Shown: positions 32,324 through 41,160, numbered from the stretch's first letter. The stretch is DNA of 64,000 nucleotides from Chryseobacterium edaphi (GCF_025628985.1 NZ_JAOTEM010000004.1:124001-188000); one strand, 5' to 3'. Notes: generated by a model not told the origin, from the letters alone. A program made the numbers and translations.

Positions 32324-33610
32324 TTAGAATAATTCTTTTCTGATGATGTTCTGACTTCTTTCAGGACCTACAGAAACCAAGTAAACATTGATTCCCAAGT
32401 ATTCCTCGATAAACTCGATGTATTTCTGAGCTGTGTCAGGAAGTTCGTCGTAGCTTCTTACTTTGGTTAAATCTTCTGTCCAACCCGGTAAATCTTTATA
32501 GATTGGCTCGTAGTTGTATAGTTTTTCTGTTGAAGAAGTGAAGTAATCAATGATTTTTCCATCTTCCGTTTTATAATGCGTAACGATTTTCAGGTTTTCA
32601 ATTCCTGTAAGAACATCTAATTTAGTGATTACCAAATTGTTGATTCCGTTGATCATACAAGCATGCTTCAAAGAAACAAGGTCTAACCAACCTGTTCTTC
32701 TTGGTCTTCCTGTAGTTGCTCCGAATTCACCACCGATTTGTCTGATGCTTTCTCCCAACTCATTATCCAGTTCAGAAGGGAAAGGTCCGTTTCCTACTCT
32801 TGTGCAATACGCTTTGGCAACACCAATTAAATTTTTAAGTGAAGTTGGCGGAACTCCTGCTCCTGTACAAACTCCTCCGGTTGACGGAGAAGATGAAGTA
32901 ACGTAAGGATAAGTTCCGAAATCGATATCCAACATCAACGCCTGAGCTCCTTCAAACAATACGTTTTTACCGTCTCTGATCGCTTCGTTAAGCTCTAATT
33001 CAGTATCAACGATTCTTTCCTGAAGTTGTTTTCCTATTTCTAAATACTCGTTGTAGATTTCTTCAACGTCCAAAGTCGGTTTTCCGTAATATTTCTCGAA
33101 AAGAGAGTTTTTAACTTTTAAGTTTTTCTCAATTTTATCTCTTAAAATCTCAGGATTCAAAAGATCTACCATTCTGATCCCGATTCTTGCAATTTTATCT
33201 TCGTAGCAAGGTCCGATTCCTTTTTTGGTGGTTCCGATCTGAGTTCCTCCGTGCTCTTCCTCACGGTAAGTATCCAAAAGAATGTGGTAAGGCATGATGA
33301 CATGCGCTCTTCTGCTGATAAAGATGTGGTCTGTTCTCAAGCCTTTGCTTTCAATCTGACCAACTTCTTTAATGAAAGATTTAGGATTTACCACTACTCC
33401 ATTAGCAATGATACATTTCCCTTTACACTGCAAAACTCCTGAAGGAAGAAGGTGCAAAACAAATTTCTCTTCACCCACATAAACTGTGTGACCAGCGTTG
33501 TCTCCGCCTTGGAAACGTACAACATAATCAGATTTTGCCGATAAAACATCAGTGATTTTTCCTTTACCTTCATCTCCATATTGAAGACCTACAACTACGT
33601 AAGTTGACAT
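32324..33610 (-). CDS. purA: Adenylosuccinate synthase
   Basis: A 428-residue enzyme that joins IMP and aspartate using GTP, the first committed step to AMP. Diagnostic motifs are GLQYGDEGKGKITD (8-21), GGDNAGHTV (about 35-43), GTTKKGIGPCYEDK (about 125-138), and TTGRPRRTGWLDL near residue 300. Length is normal. It stands alone, with a full promoter (33636-33666) and its own terminator. Confidence 0.97.
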   Translation of the reverse strand: MSTYVVVGLQYGDEGKGKITDVLSAKSDYVVRFQGGDNAGHTVYVGEEKFVLHLLPSGVLQCKGKCIIANGVVVNPKSFIKEVGQIESKGLRTDHIFISRRAHVIMPYHILLDTYREEEHGGTQIGTTKKGIGPCYEDKIARIGIRMVDLLNPEILRDKIEKNLKVKNSLFEKYYGKPTLDVEEIYNEYLEIGKQLQERIVDTELELNEAIRDGKNVLFEGAQALMLDIDFGTYPYVTSSSPSTGGVCTGAGVPPTSLKNLIGVAKAYCTRVGNGPFPSELDNELGESIRQIGGEFGATTGRPRRTGWLDLVSLKHACMINGINNLVITKLDVLTGIENLKIVTHYKTEDGKIIDYFTSSTEKLYNYEPIYKDLPGWTEDLTKVRSYDELPDTAQKYIEFIEEYLGINVYLVSVGPERSQNIIRKELF

Positions 33611-33635
33611 ATTTTACTTTTATTTTAGATTCGTA

Positions 33636-33666
33636 CAAAATTACTTTTAAAAAATTGGGTGGGCAA
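33636..33666 (-). promoter_or_regulatory. Promoter of purA
   Basis: Minus-strand TTG (33664-33666), 20-bp spacer, TAATTTTG (33636-33643), 25 bp before the purA ATG. No PurR-like operator was recognised. Confidence 0.6.
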
Positions 33667-33768
33667 ATTTGAGGGGAATTTTATTTTTGGGTGGTGTGGA
33701 AATCATGTGGTTGAAAACAACATTTAATAACTTATCTGATTTATTTTTAAATTTAAAAAAATAAAAAT

Positions 33769-34566
33769 ATGGAAGAATTAAAAATAATTAATGATGAATT
33801 TAATAATGGCTATTTTGAACTAAATGAAGAATTAATTCACTTACTTAACCAAGACGACTTAAATGGAAGCATCAATAATGTACTTATTGGAATTAATCAG
33901 GAATGCTTTGGTATAAGATTATTTGAAGAAGAAGATATTATCATCGAATTATTTTATATAACTTATAAACAAAAACCAGAAGGAGATCTTATTAGGATAA
34001 ATCTCAATAGCAAATTTTACGCTTTAATTTTACTGAGATTCTGTTCAATTTTAGAAATGAAATACAAACTCATTAAAGAAATAGACACTTTTAACACCTT
34101 TCAAAAGTATTTAAGAACGGCATTAGAAAAGGACAAACATTTTACTATAACAAATCTTGAATTGAAAGAGTGGATGGAAGAGGGAAAAGAGGGAACTATC
34201 ATAAACACATTTTACAAATCAATTAAAGTAATCGAAATGATTCCGAAAGTTGAATTTTTAAGATCAATTTTCAACAACAACTATAATATTTTTAATGCAG
34301 AACACAAAAGTGAATATATTTATTTAATGGTAAATAAAGAAACTTCTTTAATAAAAATCGGCTTTAGCAAACAGCCAATTTTTAGAGAAAAAACTTTACA
34401 ATCCAAAGAACCGGAAATTTTTAGAATTGCTTGTTGGAAAGCACAACGTTCTGTGGAAACTGAATTACATAGAAAATATAAAGAAAAAAGATTGAGAGGA
34501 GAATACTTTAAATTGAACTTAAAAGATTTACATGAAATAAATAGATTTATGGAAAATTACAATTAA
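33769..34566 (+). CDS. GIY-YIG-type (T5orf172-like) protein
   Basis: A 265-residue protein. The C-terminal 90 residues match the T5orf172/GIY-YIG branch: YIYLMVNKETSLIKIGFSKQPIFREKTLQS, then a catalytic-type Glu in VETELHRKY and LRGEYFKL. The first Gly-Ile-Tyr is YIYLM here, as usual for this branch. The N-terminal 175 residues are acidic and unrecognised. The gene is solitary and AT-rich, between purA and an ABC-F gene, and ends at a palindromic intergenic repeat. Such proteins occur in phage and defence contexts, but neither is evident here. Confidence 0.72.
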   Translation: MEELKIINDEFNNGYFELNEELIHLLNQDDLNGSINNVLIGINQECFGIRLFEEEDIIIELFYITYKQKPEGDLIRINLNSKFYALILLRFCSILEMKYKLIKEIDTFNTFQKYLRTALEKDKHFTITNLELKEWMEEGKEGTIINTFYKSIKVIEMIPKVEFLRSIFNNNYNIFNAEHKSEYIYLMVNKETSLIKIGFSKQPIFREKTLQSKEPEIFRIACWKAQRSVETELHRKYKEKRLRGEYFKLNLKDLHEINRFMENYN

Positions 34567-34586
34567 TAATTTGTTAGAAATCTAGT

Positions 34587-34668
34587 TTGTCATTCTGAAT
34601 GCAGTAAAGTAAAATGAAGAATCTCAAAAAAGATGAGATTCTTCACTCCATTTAGTTCCGAATGACAA
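34587..34668. repeat. Palindromic intergenic element, also a likely bidirectional terminator
   Basis: The outer arms TTGTCATTCTGAA and TTCCGAATGACAA (one mismatch region) enclose a perfect inner stem GAAGAATCTCA / TGAGATTCTTC. The GTCATTCTGAA...GAAGAATCTC sequence is a recurrent intergenic repeat in Flavobacteriia, from general knowledge. It sits between convergent genes. Confidence 0.7.
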
Positions 34669-34687
34669 CTTGAAACAATTTAAATTT

Positions 34688-36274
34688 TCACAGCAAAACC
34701 TCAATCTTCACTCCAATCTCTTCCAAAAACACTCCATCGTGCGAAATCACCACCAAAGTACCATGATAATCTTTAATAGAATTCGTCAGAATTTTCACAT
34801 TTTGAAGGTCTAAATTATTCGTCGGTTCATCGAGAATCATCATATCGGGTGCTTTATTGCTGATGGAAAGTCCGCACAGCAAAAGTCGCAACCGTTCTCC
34901 TCCACTCAGAACATCACACTTTTTGTCCCAGCTTTCTTTTCCGAATAAAAATCTCGACAGCAAGGTTTTTACTTCAGATTCCGGCATTGAACTGTCATTG
35001 AATTGTTGGGCAAAATCATAAACCATCGCATTTTTGTCGATCAAAGAATACTCTTGATCAATATAAATCGTCTGAAAATCTGCTTTCGAAATTGTTCCGA
35101 CAGAAGGCTGCAAATCTCCCAGCAACAATTTGATTAAAGTCGTTTTTCCTGAACCGTTCGAGCCTTTGATAGAAATTCTGTCACCACTTCGGATTTCAAG
35201 ATTGAGATTTTCTTTCCAAAGATTTTTCTCATCATATTTAAAATTAATTTCCTCCGCCGAAATCAAGATTTTCCCCGAATGCAGATTCGAATCATTAAAA
35301 TTCACTTTCATCTGATCCGCATTTCTCACCGACGAACGCAAATCCCGCAAGTCTCCCGAAATATCATTGATTTTTTCAGCGTGAATACTTTTCAATTTCG
35401 AAGAATTTTTCTCGGCATTATTCCGCAGCGTATTCATCATAATTCTTGCAACACCCGATTTTTCCTGCTTTCCTTTTCCTCGTGCATCGAGTTTCTGTTT
35501 TCGTTCTAAAGTTTCCCGTTCTTTTTCTTTGGCTTTTTTCAGCGCGCGTTCTTTCGAGTGAATATCATTTTGCAAAGCTTCATTTTCAATTTCTTTTTGT
35601 TCGGCATAAAAATCATAATTTCCTCCGTAGGTTGAAATTCCCTGATTGCTCAGTTCAAATATCGTATTTACTAAATTTAGCAAAGCTCGGTCATGACTTA
35701 CAATCACAACTGTTGAATTGGTTTTTTCGATAAAATCGTACAGCAAATTCCGTCCTTCCAAATCGAGATGATTCGTCGGTTCATCCAATAAAATAATTTC
35801 AGGCTGATTGATTTGAATTCCGGCAAGAAAAACTTTTGTTTTCTGTCCGCCACTCAGACTTTCCAAGGTTTGATTTAAATCTAAATTTTCAAGTTTCCAA
35901 TGTTGCAAAGCGATCTGACAGCGTTCTTCAATGTCCCAGTCGTCATTTAAAATTTCAAAATAGATTTCATCCACTTCCCCGCTCGTGATTTTTTGAAGAG
36001 CTTCTAATTTTTTGTCAATTTTTAAACACTGCGCAATCGACAGAGCATTAAAATTTCCGAACATCTGCGGAACATAGAATAAATCACCCCGAACATTAAT
36101 GTTTCCATCCAAAGGTTCAATTTCGTCAGCCATGATTTTCAGTAAAGTTGATTTTCCCGTGCCGTTGCTTCCGACCAAAGCAGATTTCGAGTGAGTGGGT
36201 ATCGTTAAGTTGATTGAATTAAAAAGCAGATTCCCCGCTGGAAACCCAAAGGATATATGATGTAGAAAAAGCAT
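34688..36274 (-). CDS. ABC-F family ATPase
   Basis: A 528-residue protein with two ABC domains and no membrane part. Domain 1 has GSNGTGKST (about 35-43), SLSGGQKTK and LLDEPTNHLD. A charged linker rich in Lys/Glu (about 225-320) with the ABC-F tower helix follows. Domain 2 has GSNGSGKTT, LSGGERLRLLL and ILDEPTNNLD. ABC-F proteins act on the ribosome, either as translation factors or as antibiotic-protection factors. The long leader, with its own promoter and exclusive hairpins (36299-36324), hints at a regulated resistance-type gene. Which antibiotic, if any, is unknown. Confidence 0.9.
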   Translation of the reverse strand: MLFLHHISFGFPAGNLLFNSINLTIPTHSKSALVGSNGTGKSTLLKIMADEIEPLDGNINVRGDLFYVPQMFGNFNALSIAQCLKIDKKLEALQKITSGEVDEIYFEILNDDWDIEERCQIALQHWKLENLDLNQTLESLSGGQKTKVFLAGIQINQPEIILLDEPTNHLDLEGRNLLYDFIEKTNSTVVIVSHDRALLNLVNTIFELSNQGISTYGGNYDFYAEQKEIENEALQNDIHSKERALKKAKEKERETLERKQKLDARGKGKQEKSGVARIMMNTLRNNAEKNSSKLKSIHAEKINDISGDLRDLRSSVRNADQMKVNFNDSNLHSGKILISAEEINFKYDEKNLWKENLNLEIRSGDRISIKGSNGSGKTTLIKLLLGDLQPSVGTISKADFQTIYIDQEYSLIDKNAMVYDFAQQFNDSSMPESEVKTLLSRFLFGKESWDKKCDVLSGGERLRLLLCGLSISNKAPDMMILDEPTNNLDLQNVKILTNSIKDYHGTLVVISHDGVFLEEIGVKIEVLL

Positions 36275-36298
36275 AATTTCTTTATTTAATTAAGGTTG

Positions 36299-36324
36299 AA
36301 CTTCAATAACTTTTGAAGTTATTG
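36299..36324 (-). promoter_or_regulatory. Mutually exclusive hairpins in the ABC-F leader
   Basis: CAATAACTT-TTG-AAGTTATTG (36304-36324) is a perfect 9-bp inverted repeat. An alternative, AACTTCAA / TTGAAGTT (36299-36320), uses the same bases. They cannot form together. They lie between the promoter (36383) and the ATG (36274), the layout of an attenuator, but without a clear T run. Confidence 0.4.
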
Positions 36325-36382
36325 TTGATTAAATCTGAAAGAAATTAAATTCTACATGCGGTTTTTGTGGGATTTTATATTG

Positions 36383-36416
36383 CAAAGATAAGGAATTTAA
36401 CAATTTAAATTTTCAA
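36383..36416 (-). promoter_or_regulatory. Promoter of the ABC-F gene
   Basis: Minus-strand TATCTTTG (36383-36390) with a TTG at 36414-36416, 23 bp upstream. The leader to the ATG is about 105 bases, long for this genome. Confidence 0.5.
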
Positions 36417-36584
36417 CTCATTGATAGTCATCTCGCCAAAGGATATTTTTTTAACATTGCTATTAATGATGATTATTTTTCAGGAGCTATTTCCAGTATC
36501 CACTCCTACTCCTAGTTTTAGATGCAAGACCTCCGACTTACTGCGGGGTAACCGTTCCGTTCTGGACTAGGAAGACCATGCTGT

Positions 36585-36650
36585 TGAAAACCAACCCGTC
36601 AAAGATTTCTATGAAATTTTCGCCAACCTTCCACTGGAGGGGAATTTTAA
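36585..36650. repeat. Probable interspersed intergenic repeat
   Basis: A stretch beginning GAAAACCAACCCGTC and ending CCACTGGAGGGGAATTTTAA. Sequences of this form (AACCCGTC... GGAGGGGAATT) are common between genes in Chryseobacterium and relatives, from general knowledge. A related piece (GAGGGGAATTTTATTTTTGGG) is at 33670-33692. Confidence 0.4.
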
Positions 36651-36734
36651 TTTGCAAATATTTTACTGATTACTGTTATAAAACAAGTTTCACAAACCTG
36701 ATACACCTCACAAAAAACTTTCATCAAAAATCCG

Positions 36735-36742
36735 TAACTTTG
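36735..36742 (+). promoter_or_regulatory. -7 promoter element (TAACTTTG) of hpt
   Basis: Matches TAnnTTTG and lies 18 bp before the hpt ATG at 36761. Confidence 0.5.
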
Positions 36743-36760
36743 CCGCCTACTAAAAATTTT

Positions 36761-37315
36761 ATGGAAAGTATTCAAGTTCACGACAAAACTTTTGTTCCTT
36801 ATTTAGAGGACGCCGAAATTCAGGAAATCGTAAAAGCAACCGCTTTAAAAATTTATGAAGATTACAAGGATGAGGTTCCTGTTTTCATTGGTGTTTTAAA
36901 CGGAGTGATCATGTTTTTCTCTGATCTTCTGAAGCATTATCCGGGAGAATGTGAAATTGCATTTATCCAGATGAGTTCGTATGCTGGAACAGAATCTACA
37001 GGAATCGTTTACCAGAAAATGGAATTAACGAAAGATGTAAAAGACCGTCACATTATTTTGGTAGAAGATATTGTGGATACAGGAAATACAGTGGAAAGTT
37101 TGTTTAAATATTTTAACGAAACGCAACGTCCGAAGTCTGTAAAAATCGCTTCGTTTTTACTAAAGCCTGAAGTGTACAAGAAAGATTTTAAATTAGATTA
37201 TATCGGAAAAGAAATTCCGAACAAATTTGTTTTGGGTTACGGTCTTGATTACGATGAGTTGGGAAGAAATCTCCCGAATTTATATCAGTTGGAAGAAGGA
37301 ACGATCAACCATTAA
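36761..37315 (+). CDS. hpt: Hypoxanthine phosphoribosyltransferase
   Basis: A 184-residue purine salvage enzyme making IMP or GMP from hypoxanthine or guanine and PRPP. The PRPP-binding motif is HIILVEDIVDTGNTVESL (about 98-115), with the flexible-loop serine-tyrosine in MSSYAGTES, and FVLGYGLDYDELGRNLP near the C terminus. I start at the ATG at 36761 (MESIQVHDKTF). The upstream in-frame codons run through a repeat and the promoter. Adenylate kinase follows 150 bp later, so nucleotide metabolism genes are grouped. Confidence 0.95.
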   Translation: MESIQVHDKTFVPYLEDAEIQEIVKATALKIYEDYKDEVPVFIGVLNGVIMFFSDLLKHYPGECEIAFIQMSSYAGTESTGIVYQKMELTKDVKDRHIILVEDIVDTGNTVESLFKYFNETQRPKSVKIASFLLKPEVYKKDFKLDYIGKEIPNKFVLGYGLDYDELGRNLPNLYQLEEGTINH

Positions 37316-37340
37316 CGATTGCTATAGGCTTTTAGCTTTT

Positions 37341-37365
37341 GCACTTCGACACGCTCAGTGTGACA
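37341..37365. repeat. Short interspersed repeat CACTTCGACACGCTCAGTG
   Basis: The 25-bp GC-rich patch in AT-rich intergenic DNA follows the pattern CTTCGAC-x-CGCTCAGTGTGACA, a common Bacteroidota intergenic element (general knowledge). It is flanked by GCTTTTAGCTTTT-type runs. Confidence 0.45.
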
Positions 37366-37466
37366 GCTATTAGCTTTTAAAATATATCTAAATAAAAAGT
37401 AAATATTAACTAAAAAAGCTAAAGGCTTAAAGCATATTGCCTAAAGCCTTAAGCAGAAAAACAATT

Positions 37467-38045
37467 ATGATAAACATTGTTCTGTTCGGCCCTCCAGGAA
37501 GTGGAAAAGGGACTCAAGCTCAAAATCTGATTGAGAAATTTAATCTAAAGCAAATCTCAACAGGTGATCTTTTCAGATTCAACATGAAAAATGATACTGA
37601 ACTTGGGAAATTGGCAAAATCTTACATTGATAAAGGGGAATTGGTACCAGATCAGGTAACGATCGATATGCTGATTGACGAATTGAGAAAGCCGACTGAT
37701 GCTGCAGGATTTATTTTCGATGGATATCCAAGAACTGCTGTACAGACAGAAGCTTTGGAAAAAATTGTAAAAGAAGAACTGGATAACGATATCGATGTTT
37801 GTCTTTCATTGATCGTAGAAGATAAAATCTTGGTTGAAAGATTGCTTAAAAGAGGTGAAACAAGCGGTAGAACTGATGACAGCGATGTAGAAATTATAGA
37901 AAATAGAATTAAAGAATACTACGCAAAAACAGCAGAAGTTGCTGAGCTTTACAAACAACAAGAAAAATATGTAGAGATCAACGGCGTTGGCGAAATCAAT
38001 GAGATTTCTGAAAAGCTTTTTGCTGAGGTAGAAAAAATAAAATAG
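37467..38045 (+). CDS. adk: Adenylate kinase
   Basis: A 192-residue nucleoside monophosphate kinase, ATP + AMP to 2 ADP. The P-loop is VLFGPPGSGKGTQAQ (about 5-19), followed by the NMP-binding STGDLFR and the DGYPRT motif. The lid is short and lacks zinc cysteines, as in the short-form kinases of Bacteroidota. The start is the ATG at 37467 (MINIVLFGPPG); upstream in-frame codons come from a repetitive intergenic stretch. Located between hpt and obg. Confidence 0.95.
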   Translation: MINIVLFGPPGSGKGTQAQNLIEKFNLKQISTGDLFRFNMKNDTELGKLAKSYIDKGELVPDQVTIDMLIDELRKPTDAAGFIFDGYPRTAVQTEALEKIVKEELDNDIDVCLSLIVEDKILVERLLKRGETSGRTDDSDVEIIENRIKEYYAKTAEVAELYKQQEKYVEINGVGEINEISEKLFAEVEKIK

Positions 38046-38124
38046 TTTAAAGTTGTGAGTGATGAGTTATAAATTCATACGATTCATTCTCATAATTCAT
38101 AACTCATAACTCAAATTGTAAGAA

Positions 38125-39108
38125 ATGTCAAATTTTGTAGATTACGTAAAGATTCATTGTAAAAGCGGTCATGGTGGCGCAGGTTCTGCCCATCTTCGTC
38201 GTGAAAAATATATTCCCAAAGGTGGTCCCGATGGCGGAGACGGAGGCCGTGGAGGTCACGTTATCATGAAGGGGAATTCACAGGAATGGACTTTACTTCC
38301 ACTTCGTTACACCCGTCACGTAAAAGCGGAACGCGGTCAGAACGGAGCCAAAAACCAGTTAACCGGAGCATACGGAGAAGATACTTACATAGAAGTTCCT
38401 GTAGGAACAATTGCTAAAAATGAGGATGGAGAAATTGTAGGCGAAATCTTAGAGCACGGTCAGGAAATCATTCTGATGGAAGGTGGAAAAGGCGGAAAAG
38501 GAAATGAACATTTCAAATCATCAACACACCAGACTCCTCGTTACGCACAGCCTGGAATGGATGGACAGGAAGGTTATATCGTTTTCGAACTTAAAATCTT
38601 AGCAGATGTTGGTTTGGTAGGTTTCCCAAATGCAGGAAAATCAACATTATTATCTTCTGTATCTGCAGCAAGACCTAAAATTGCAGATTACGCATTTACA
38701 ACTTTAACTCCCAATTTAGGAATTGTAGACTACAGAAATTACAAATCTTTTGTAATGGCAGATATTCCGGGAATTATCGAGGGAGCTGCTGAAGGAAAAG
38801 GTTTGGGACACAGATTCCTGAGACATATTGAAAGAAATTCAATCTTATTATTTTTAATTCCTGCGGATTCTGAAAATCATTTTCATGAGTTTAAAATTCT
38901 GGAGAACGAATTGAAAGAATACAATCCTGAATTATTGGATAAAGACTTCATCATTTCTGTTTCAAAATCTGATTTATTGGATGATGAATTGAAAAAAGAA
39001 ATCTCAGCAGAATTCCCGGAAAACAGAAAACCTCTGTTTTTTTCAGGAGTTACCAGCGAAGGATTGATGGAGCTGAAAGATGCAATCTGGAAGAGTCTTC
39101 ACGGATAG
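38125..39108 (+). CDS. obgE: GTPase Obg/CgtA
   Basis: A 327-residue GTPase for late 50S ribosome assembly and stress control. The N-terminal glycine-rich Obg fold (1-158) is clear: [37 protein letters not shown]. The G domain has G1 GFPNAGKST, the switch region [13 protein letters not shown]3 DIPGIIEGA and G4 SKSD. The usual OCT extension is missing, normal for Bacteroidota. It is followed by a terminator at 39131. Confidence 0.97.
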   Translation: MSNFVDYVKIHCKSGHGGAGSAHLRREKYIPKGGPDGGDGGRGGHVIMKGNSQEWTLLPLRYTRHVKAERGQNGAKNQLTGAYGEDTYIEVPVGTIAKNEDGEIVGEILEHGQEIILMEGGKGGKGNEHFKSSTHQTPRYAQPGMDGQEGYIVFELKILADVGLVGFPNAGKSTLLSSVSAARPKIADYAFTTLTPNLGIVDYRNYKSFVMADIPGIIEGAAEGKGLGHRFLRHIERNSILLFLIPADSENHFHEFKILENELKEYNPELLDKDFIISVSKSDLLDDELKKEISAEFPENRKPLFFSGVTSEGLMELKDAIWKSLHG

Positions 39109-39130
39109 AAAAATTTAAAATAAAAAATCT

Positions 39131-39162
39131 AAGGATAAGCATTATTGTTTATCCTTTTTTAT
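39131..39162 (+). terminator. Terminator of obg
   Basis: AAGGATAA (39131-39138) and TTATCCTT (39149-39156) form a stem followed by six T. Confidence 0.75.
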
Positions 39163-39218
39163 TGAAATAAAAGAAGAATTGGAACACTTATTGAGCGAAT
39201 CCCATCAAATTTAAAACA

Positions 39219-39707
39219 ATGAAATATTTATTAAGTCTAATTACTGCATTACTTTTATTCTCATGCAGCACACAAAAGGATCAGTCAAAATATTCTGTGA
39301 TAGAATATGAGGCCGGAGCCTGTTTCGGATTTTGTCCGATTTACAAAATGACCATCAATGCAGACAGAACCGCAGTTTTGGAAGCTGAACATTTTAATTT
39401 CTCAAAAGAAAAATCAAAAGGTGAATTTTCGAAACCGAGAGAAGGAACTTTTACAGCTACCATAAAAGAAGCTGATTACAATAAACTGGTTGCTTTATTA
39501 GATGGATTGGATGTGAAAAACCTTCAGGACAAATACGGAACTAGAAATGTTACCGATCTTCCGACTTCTTATCTGAGAATTAAATTTGCAGACGGAACCT
39601 CAAAAGAAACAGAAGATTACGGTAAAAGAGGAAGTGAAAAATTGAGAGAAACTTACCAGTTTTTTGAAGATTTGAAGATGAATCAACAGTGGACAAAAGT
39701 GAAATAA
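39219..39707 (+). CDS. DUF6438-type lipoprotein
   Basis: A 162-residue protein with a lipoprotein signal (MKYLLSLITALLLFSCS). The mature part starts with YEAGACFGFCPIYKMTINADRTAVLE, the CxGxCPxY pattern of DUF6438, and continues through PREGTFTATIKEADYNKLVALLDGL. Likely anchored in the periplasm or outer membrane. Function unknown. It stands alone between obg and a DEAD-box helicase gene. Confidence 0.78.
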   Translation: MKYLLSLITALLLFSCSTQKDQSKYSVIEYEAGACFGFCPIYKMTINADRTAVLEAEHFNFSKEKSKGEFSKPREGTFTATIKEADYNKLVALLDGLDVKNLQDKYGTRNVTDLPTSYLRIKFADGTSKETEDYGKRGSEKLRETYQFFEDLKMNQQWTKVK

Positions 39708-39728
39708 CAGGATTCAATTAATTTAGAC

Positions 39729-39736
39729 TATCTTTG
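39729..39736 (+). promoter_or_regulatory. -7 promoter element (TATCTTTG) upstream of the DEAD-box helicase
   Basis: Matches TAnnTTTG, 135 bp before the helicase start. The resulting leader carries the multi-hairpin structure at 39736-39837. Confidence 0.5.
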
Positions 39737-39837
39737 CAGTATATTTCGCGGCATTCTCAGCCAGTAAAGTAATTTTTTACTTAAAAATTCTGTTAAAAGT
39801 TTTTAGCAGATTTGCTAAAAATGATGAAGTATACTGC
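39736..39837 (+). ncRNA. Possible structured leader of the DEAD-box helicase gene
   Basis: GCAGTATATTTC (39736-39747) pairs with GAAGTATACTGC (39826-39837) over 12 bp with one G-U. Inside are AAGTAA-TTTT-TTACTT (39767-39782) and the perfect 9-bp hairpin TTTTTAGCA-GATT-TGCTAAAAA (39800-39821). A weak GGC/GCC pair at about 39750-39762 would be a third arm. The layout suggests a multi-branched RNA, or alternatively a small inverted-repeat element in DNA. Confidence 0.45.
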
Positions 39838-39870
39838 TTCACCCGCACTATTTTAATACACAATACAATT

Positions 39871-41130
39871 TTGTTATTTACAGACTTAAACATTATCAAG
39901 CCCATTTTAGATGCGCTTCAAAAGGAAGGTTATGAAAAACCTACACCTATTCAGGAACAATCTATTCCTTCTATTTTAGAACACAGAGATCTTTTGGGTA
40001 CTGCACAGACGGGAACCGGGAAAACAGCAGCTTTTGCGATTCCTATCCTGCAAAATCTTACAGAGAGAAAAGGCCCGAAAAACAATCATATAAAAGCACT
40101 TATTCTTACTCCTACAAGAGAATTGGCAATTCAGATCGAAGAAAGTTTTAACTCTTACGGTAAAAATTTACCTCTAAGAAAACTCGTGATCTTCGGAGGA
40201 GTGAAACAAGGAAGCCAGGAAACTGCTTTAAGAAGAGGCGTTGATATTTTGGTGGCAACTCCAGGTAGATTATTAGATTTTATCGCTCAGGGAATTATCA
40301 GTTTAAAAAATCTTGAAATCTTTGTATTAGACGAAGCCGACAGAATGTTGGATATGGGTTTTGTACACGATGTAAAGAGAATCATTAAGCTTTTACCTCA
40401 AAAAAGACAAACGCTTTTCTTCTCTGCAACGATGCCGACGGAAATTCAGAAACTGGCAGATTCAATTTTGAATACACCCATCAAAGTTTCCGTAACTCCA
40501 ATTTCTTCAACAGCTGAAACCATTAAACAGGCAGTTTATTTTGTTGATAAAGAAAATAAGCTTGAACTTCTTACGCATATTCTTCAAAATAATATATCAG
40601 ATTCCGTTTTGGTTTTTTCAAGAACAAAACACGGTGCTGATAAAATTGCAAGAAAATTACAAGCCAATAACATCTCAGCAGAAGCGATTCACGGGAATAA
40701 GTCGCAAAATGCCAGACAGAATGCTCTGAATAATTTTAAAGCAGGAAGAACGCGTATTTTGGTAGCTACAGATATTGCCGCAAGAGGTATTGATATTGAC
40801 GAACTGAAATATGTCGTAAATTTTGAACTTTCTGACGTTGCCGAAACTTACGTTCATAGAATCGGAAGAACTGGACGTGCAGGAGCAGAAGGATCTTCCA
40901 TCTCGTTTGTTGACGGATTGGATTTATTAAATCTAAAAGACACTGAAAAATTGATCGGAATGAAAATTCCTGTTGAGAAAAATCATCCTTTCCACACAGA
41001 CAATCTGGTTGTTGAGAAAAGAGATTCTAACAACAAACCTTTTATTCCAAGGCCAAAACCTGCAGGTCAGCAGAAATCTGATCACAGCAAAAAGCCGAAA
41101 AATAAAAGTAATTTTTTAAGAAAGAAATAA
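39871..41130 (+). CDS. DEAD-box ATP-dependent RNA helicase
   Basis: A 419-residue helicase that unwinds RNA duplexes. The Q motif is [13 protein letters not shown], motif [11 protein letters not shown], Ia [27 protein letters not shown], and [17 protein letters not shown] and [11 protein letters not shown] basic tail ([13 protein letters not shown]) may bind RNA. The start must be TTG at 39871 (reading [16 protein letters not shown]), because no ATG precedes the Q motif. The roughly 135-base leader carries structured RNA, which fits the thermo- or structure-sensitive control seen for other such helicases; that control is inferred. Confidence 0.93.
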   Translation: MLFTDLNIIKPILDALQKEGYEKPTPIQEQSIPSILEHRDLLGTAQTGTGKTAAFAIPILQNLTERKGPKNNHIKALILTPTRELAIQIEESFNSYGKNLPLRKLVIFGGVKQGSQETALRRGVDILVATPGRLLDFIAQGIISLKNLEIFVLDEADRMLDMGFVHDVKRIIKLLPQKRQTLFFSATMPTEIQKLADSILNTPIKVSVTPISSTAETIKQAVYFVDKENKLELLTHILQNNISDSVLVFSRTKHGADKIARKLQANNISAEAIHGNKSQNARQNALNNFKAGRTRILVATDIAARGIDIDELKYVVNFELSDVAETYVHRIGRTGRAGAEGSSISFVDGLDLLNLKDTEKLIGMKIPVEKNHPFHTDNLVVEKRDSNNKPFIPRPKPAGQQKSDHSKKPKNKSNFLRKK

Positions 41131-41134
41131 AATT

Positions 41135-41160
41135 AAAGCCTTCCAAATTTGGAAGGCTTT
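41135..41160. terminator. Bidirectional terminator between the helicase and tatD
   Basis: A perfect 26-bp palindrome (AAAGCCTTCCAAA then TTTGGAAGGCTTT), with T-rich flanks, between convergent genes. Confidence 0.85.

Larger units (their letters stand above)
36275..36760. other. Gene-free stretch between the ABC-F gene and hpt
   Basis: Divergent intergenic region. From the left it holds the ABC-F leader with two exclusive hairpins (36299-36324), the minus-strand -7 element (36383-36390), a comparatively GC-rich patch (36481-36580), a repeat-like segment ending in GGAGGGGAATTTTAA (36585-36650), and the hpt -7 element (36735-36742). No gene is credible in it. Confidence 0.6.

Noticed and set aside
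36578..36760. N-terminal extension of hpt to a start at 36578
   Set aside because: The extra 61 residues run through a repeat and the -7 promoter element, and the ATG at 36761 matches the usual start of the family.
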